Source of the DNA: Entophlyctis helioformis | Lineage: Eukaryota; Chytridiomycota; Chytridiomycetes; Chytridiales; Chytriomycetaceae | Reading direction: 5' to 3' | Assembly: GCA_025526915.1 (NCBI GenBank) | Contig: JAHLKH010000030.1 | Coordinates: 62,001 to 126,000 of the forward strand | DNA length: 64,000 nucleotides | Part shown: positions 59,475 to 64,000 of the stretch, in pieces | Position numbering within the stretch: the first letter of the stretch is position 1 | How the letters are laid out: the number at the start of each line of letters is the position of its first letter | Program-made: the position numbers and the translations under genes | The notes under the pieces: model-generated | Database searches by the model: none | The model's input: the letters and a program-made list of their open reading frames with translations, nothing else | What the model was told of the DNA's origin: nothing

Positions 59475-60524
59475 TTACTCTGCAATCACATTGAAGAAGT
59501 GGTAGATCTCTTCGTGGTCGATGACGCCCACCTCGCAGTCGCACGTCTGGCACCGCACTGGATGGTACACGTCCTGTGGCCGGTATCCCGTCGGCACGTC
59601 GCCACCCTGTGCCTGCTTCTGCTTCTGGCTGCCCTTTTTGGGCGTGGGTGTTGCACCGTATCGGAGCACCTCGCCGTAGGACACTGACACATTGGACACG
59701 AACATGGCACGGAACTGTGTCTTGTACGTCTCGTGTCTGTGGTGGACGTGTTAGACGGCATCTTTGCATTGGCGGACTGGCACGTGGCGGATACCTTTGG
59801 CAGTCGTAGCAGATGGGCGTGAAGCACATTGGGCACGACAGCACGGCATCTGATTGTGGCTCTGTGTGGCATGTCATGTGTAAGTACTGGGAAAGAGTGT
59901 GGAGCAGCAGGAACGTGCACCGCTGGACATACTGTCGAGCTGCTTGTGCATCCATGCTTCGTCCTGCTCGTCGGCGTCTGGATCTGCAGAGCAGGGTCAG
60001 CGATGCATTGCCATGGGCTGCTGCGAGACCGATCGCATGCGTACCAAAGAGCTCCTGTGTCTGTCTGAGTGTCTTGGCAAGAGCCTGTCGCTCTGTCGAC
60101 GCATCAAGCGTCAGCCATCCAGCCCGCCGCCAGGATCCAGTCAGCGGTTCGTGGACAGAGACGCACTGGACAGCTGATCGGCTTTGGCCTTGGCCCTTTC
60201 CGCCACGGCTTCGCTGTCCATCCCACCGTCCTTGCCGTTGCTGCCGCCCTTGTCGTCGTCGCCGTCGTTGTCCTCGTCGTCGGAAGAGTCGTCCAGCAGC
60301 TCATCAAGCGTCGGTCCATCGTTGTCATCGTCGTCGTCGTCGCTGTCCAGCCCAAGACCTGCCAATCCACCCTGCACCGCCCTGTGCTGCCGTGCTGCCG
60401 GCTTCAGCACGCCGCCATCTGTCCTGCTCTTGCTTCCGCCTCTACGTGTGTGTCTCTGCTCCTCCTCGTCCTCCTCGTAGTCCTCGTCGAACCACTCGTC
60501 ATCGACATCATACCTCTTTGCCAT
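59475..60524 (-). CDS. EAPP: E2F-associated phosphoprotein homologue (EAPP)
   Basis: Exons 60167-60524, 60045-60092, 59933-59983, 59795-59861 and 59475-59736 join to 786 nt, 261 residues. The N-terminal 120 residues are extremely acidic (DDEWFDEDYEEDEEE and a later Asp run). They lead to the EAPP domain: DADEQDEAWMHKQLD, then DAVLSCPMCFTPICYDCQRHETYKTQFRAMF with two CxxC pairs. A second pair occurs in VRCQTCDCEVGV, and the domain ends in HFFNVIAE. In animals EAPP is a nuclear protein that modulates E2F-dependent transcription. Its role in fungi is not established. It is divergent from PIG-C with only 25 bp between starts. High confidence in family. Confidence 0.92.
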
Positions 60525-60549
60525 CGAACGTTCACTTGCCAACGTTGAG
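60525..60549. promoter_or_regulatory. 25-bp divergent spacer between EAPP and PIG-C start codons
   Basis: The two ATGs point away from each other with 25 bp between them. Transcription start sites must therefore lie inside the opposite gene's coding or leader sequence, or translation starts lie further in than annotated. Confidence 0.5.
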
Positions 60550-61741
60550 ATGAACACGAACGCTAGTCTGCCGCCGCTGCCACCACCGCCGCTCCAGGTC
60601 CCACACTCGTCCCGCCCACACATATCCACCCAGCAGCCTCTCCAGCAGCGCCCGAAATGGCGCAAGCTGCTCTACATCCGCCAGGACTACCCCGACAACT
60701 ACGTCGACAACTCGTTCCTCAAGCAGATGAAAAAGAACGTCAATGTGCGCCAGCTGTCGTACTGGGACGTCGTCTCAGAGACCTTCCGCGTGTCCCAACA
60801 ACTGAGCGTCATCATGGTGTTTGTGGCCGTGTTCATCCACCTGCACGAGGGGTGGCTGGAGCCCCTGCTCTCATCATCGCCGGCTGCGGCGCATCCGTCT
60901 CGCTCTACGCATTGTGGTTCTCGCTGTCGCTGCGCGTCGCGGTCATGGACGGTGCCAACGACAATCTCGGTAGGTTGCAAGCCGGCCGGCCGTCCGCCCA
61001 TGCAACTCCCCCCCAATGTCGCCATCCCGGCTCTGCGATCCACTGATCCATCGCCTGTGGACGCAGTGCCGAAAACCATGTCCAGCGTAGTGCTCTTCTT
61101 CACGATGTTGCTGGGCCTCACACCGATCCTCAAGAACCTTACCAAGGATATCAGCACAGACTCGATCTGGTTCATGACCATCCTGATGCTCCTTGCCAAT
61201 CTGCTGTTCCACGACTACGGCTCGTCCACGTCCACGCATACGCGGTTCCCAGACTCGCTCTCGATCAATGCAGGCATGTTTGCGTCGGTGCTTCTTGCGT
61301 CGCAGCTCAAGTCGAATGTCGCCGTGTTTTCTCTGCTGCTGGTTGCTGTCCAGCTGTTTGCGCTGTTCCCCATCTTGCGGCGATCGCTGCGGGTGAGTCG
61401 TTGTCCGTTTGTGTGCATTGGCCACGTGGATTGTGTGCTGACTGTGCTTCAAGGCATGGTATCATCCGTGGGTCGCAGGCGACGCGTCTATCTCTGGGAT
61501 GCTGATCGCCATCGGCATTGCGCTCATATGGCCCATCTCGCACGTCGTTGTCTTCTTCTACTCGGCATCGATGGTGTTTGTCACCTTCTTCTGCCCCTAC
61601 CTGCTCGTCAGCATCCAAAAGTACAAGAGGTGCGTTCCTGCTTGCTCGGCATTGCACTGGTTGTCGTGCTGGGACTGATTCCTGCGTGGCAGTGAGATCC
61701 GTGGTCCGTGGGACGAGGCGGTCATTGTCACCAACAAGTGA
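60550..61741 (+). CDS. PIGC: GPI-GlcNAc transferase subunit PIG-C/Gpi2 (one frame break)
   Basis: PIG-C/Gpi2 is a multi-pass ER subunit of the complex that adds GlcNAc to phosphatidylinositol, the first step of GPI-anchor synthesis. Exons 60550-60969, 61067-61392, 61454-61629 and 61693-61741 total 971 nt. Adding one base at the C4 run 60862-60865 gives 972 nt, 323 residues, and joins FIHLHEG to ALIIAGCGASVSLYALWF in one frame. Family blocks are WRKLLYIRQDYPDNYVDNSFL, FMTILMLLANLLFHDYGS, LSINAGMFASVLLASQL and EIRGPWDEAVI. Six or more hydrophobic segments follow one another. Identity is certain; the break is probably an assembly error. Confidence 0.9.
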
Positions 61742-61910
61742 CCTCGCCCGCAATAAACAATGTATATACACTGGCCCGCAGCTCATGGCGCTGCCCTCTT
61801 TCCGTCTTCCGTCCAATCACCGCCGCAGCAGTGCCGCGTCCCTCCAGATCCAGTTGAACCAAAAACAGCAACGGGTTCTCATACCAACCGACAAAAACCA
61901 CCTCGGCAGG

Positions 61911-64000
61911 ATGGCAGACATTGGACTCATCATCACTTCGCTTCTGTTTGCGATACTCGTCATCATTGGCGCTCTCTACTTTGTCGTGTACTTCCAGCAC
62001 CCCAACGACAAGTGGACGGCATGGTTTCCCAAAGTGGTTGTGGTAAGTCTGGTCGGAGATGGCCTGCGTGGCATTGGCCGGCCGCAAGGGTGGTGTAGAT
62101 GGCCGGTCGAGCAAACAAACGACACGCGCGATTCAGCCGCAACTGGCACATCGACTGCCGGCACAACAACCAACGACCGGCAGCAACGGTGGCCGTTGCA
62201 ACAACAATGGGCAGGACAGGTGTTCATGGTGGCATGCAGCAGAGACACGGGCAGAACGAGTGCGGCACGGCCAGAGTCTTTTCCAGACTTCTCCAGTCTC
62301 TTGCCAGCCAGCCCATCGTCACATCCATCATCCCATCCATCCATCCAACGCGTTCTTGTCGCGTCCCCAGCCCATTCCATCGCATCATCGCATGACTTGC
62401 ATTCATCACCAGCCCGACTGACACTGCAAGCCAACCGCATGCAAACCGCATGCAAACCGCATGCAAATCCGGAACACGACGGAATCCAGATCCTGTCCCT
62501 AAGCCTTGCCGCATGGAACGTGTTCCTGCTCCCGCTCGACGTCGCCAACCAACAGGGCAGCACTGGCGCGGCAACAGGTGGCATCCCAACGGCCACCCTC
62601 ACAATCGCGTTCTACGCCACCTCGATTGCCGTTGTGCTCGTTGTCATGCCGTTTACGGTGTTTTACTACGAGGGCGAAGACGCCAAAGACGATCCTGATG
62701 GTTCCAGCAGGTATGTGCGGTCGTCTGTGTTTGTTGCGCGTGCTCGGACGGTGGGTTCTGACGGCCGGTGATGGGCATCTGGCATGGCATGGCGTGGCAT
62801 CGTGTGGCATGGCATCGCGTGGCTTGCGAGTAAAGATCATCGGCAGGTCAGCTGGGCTACGCCATCAAGTGGATCATCCCAACGCTCATGATGATGGGCG
62901 GCATCGTCGCCGGCATGTACCTGGGCGGTCTCGGGTACGCCGATATCCAGACGACGTATCTCCAGTCTCCGCTGTTTGACACCACCGACCTCGAGGCAGA
63001 ATCGCTGGCCGGGTTCTACACTTTTGCGTTTTACTGCAATACGACCGCGATTGGGTCGACGATCCCACTGACGCCGCGGACGCCGCTGGGAGTCAACCAG
63101 AGCGCTCCGGTCTTTGTGGTGTCGGCATTGACAGGAACCGACAAGCCAGGGTATGGATGCAAGTCGCTCGTGTCGTCTCCCGTGAGTCGCGCTTCGTCGC
63201 TGGCGCCGATCTTGATGGCCTGCTGGACCAGACACTAACCACATTGATCCACGCCTTGGACTGCACAGATCTGCTGCAGTCTGTCGGCAACCAACCAAGT
63301 CGTTGTCTCGATCGGCGTGTTTATTGTCGCGATTGTGACACTGCTCGGCTGGGTGATCTTTGCCGCGTTTGGCGGTGTCGGCATGGCAGCCATGCCGTAC
63401 GATCTCCTTCAAGAGTTCCAGCACCGTCCCAAACCCATTACATCTGCCGAGTACGTCCGCCCGCTGGCCTCGCTCTTGGCTCGCACAGTCTCGCGTCTAA
63501 CCCTGTGTTTTGCCAGATACGCGGAACGTAAAGTCAAGATCGGCCAGCAAGCGCAGCTCCTCATGGAAGTCTGCAAAACGCTTTCACAGGAACTCAAGGA
63601 GGCTGCGCGGAGCAACAGCTTCAATCGCCGATATCGGACTGTCAAGAACCGTGAGCGCCAGTTCCGCAAGGTGACCCTGCTGCGCGCCACTGATCCATGC
63701 CACTATTGCCTGCGACTGACGACTGACGACGCGGGTGAAGGATGTCTTGATCCTCGACTACCACTACCGCAAGCTGGAGGAATCCTACCGTTTCCAAGGC
63801 GGCAACATTCTGCTGCAGTACATCAAGTTCATTTGCGGATGCCTCTCGTACGTTGTGCGTGTCCATGACTGCACGACGCTCAAAGGCCACTGACCCCCCG
63901 CGCGCACGTTCAATGAGTACACAGATCCGTTCTTACTCTTCTGTGGCTTGTACACATTGGCCTGTATGTGATCCCCGTGCTGCTCCAGCAACGCGGCCAG
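61911..64000 (+). CDS. LMBR1-family multi-pass membrane protein, 3' end cut by window edge
   Basis: The gene starts at ATG 61911 with MADIGLIITSLLFAILVIIGALYF, a first transmembrane helix. It continues through exons at 61911-62042, 62490-62710, about 62836-63150, about 63294-63450, about 63517-63670, about 63740-63845 and a last one near 63909 onward. Blocks typical of LMBR1-like proteins are visible: AAWNVFLLPLDVAN, MPFTVFYYEGEDAK, a glycine-rich helix with GYAIKWIIPTLMMMGG, and AAFGGVGMAAMPYDLL. A cytosolic helical AERKVKIGQQAQLLMEVCKTLSQEL stretch follows. In animals LMBD1 acts in lysosomal cobalamin export, while fungal members are not characterised. Intron 1 (447 nt) is long. The C-terminus is missing. 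Family is fairly sure, subfamily not. Confidence 0.78.

Overview
The window reads as nuclear DNA from a GC-rich, gene-dense, intron-rich eukaryote. The gene set (PMT2-type O-mannosyltransferase, SNX4/Atg24-type PX-BAR protein, Gid7/WDR26, SFT2, COX20, METTL16, a CHD6-9-type remodeller) fits an early-diverging (zoosporic or chytrid-like) fungus or a close opisthokont relative. That placement is inference. Introns are mostly 50-110 nt and GT-AG, with several GC-AG introns. Divergent genes are often separated by only tens of bases between start codons. Tetranucleotide repeats (GGCT/GCCT) sit in introns and spacers.

Layout. 1-8.2 kb: a cut hypothetical gene (-), GLE1 (+), an unknown 536-aa protein (-), METTL16 (-) and SFT2 (+). 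8.6-19.1 kb: V-ATPase subunit A and a very large CHD remodeller, tandem on the minus strand with 48 bp between them. 20.4-28.2 kb: an LRR/proline-rich scaffold with a myristoylation-like N-terminus (+) and a ubiquitin-like/AN1 zinc-finger protein (-). 28.7-38.7 kb: mitochondrial prolyl-tRNA synthetase (-), PMT2 (-), proteasome alpha-4 (+) and CCT delta (+). 39.1-40.0 kb: mitochondrial ribosomal protein uL10m (+).

40.1-54.5 kb is framed by a recent inverted duplication of about 2.65 kb. The arms are 40078-42749 and 51862-54511. Each arm carries the same two unrecognised genes, a coiled-coil protein and a 216-aa basic-tailed protein. Between the arms lie WDR26/GID7 (-), mitochondrial uS2m (-), SNX4 (+), tRNA-Val(AAC), tRNA-Leu(CAG) and a His/Tyr/Asp-rich repeat protein (-). 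54.5-64 kb: COX20 (+), SF3A3 (-), EIF4A3 (+), EAPP (-), PIG-C/GPI2 (+) and a cut LMBR1-family membrane protein (+).

Most genes are housekeeping: mRNA export and splicing (GLE1, SF3A3, EIF4A3, METTL16), protein folding and turnover (CCT4, PSMA7, WDR26), secretory pathway and membranes (SFT2, PMT2, PIG-C, SNX4, V-ATPase) and mitochondrial biogenesis (PARS2, uL10m, uS2m, COX20). I rebuilt exon structures by hand. For GLE1, SFT2, V-ATPase A, PARS2, PMT2, PSMA7, CCT4, WDR26, SNX4, COX20, SF3A3, EIF4A3 and EAPP the exon lengths sum to an exact multiple of three. Five other genes (METTL16, CHD, LRR scaffold, ZFAND4-like, PIG-C) each need one or two extra bases at short homopolymers. This suggests residual single-base deletions in the assembly, or real lesions.
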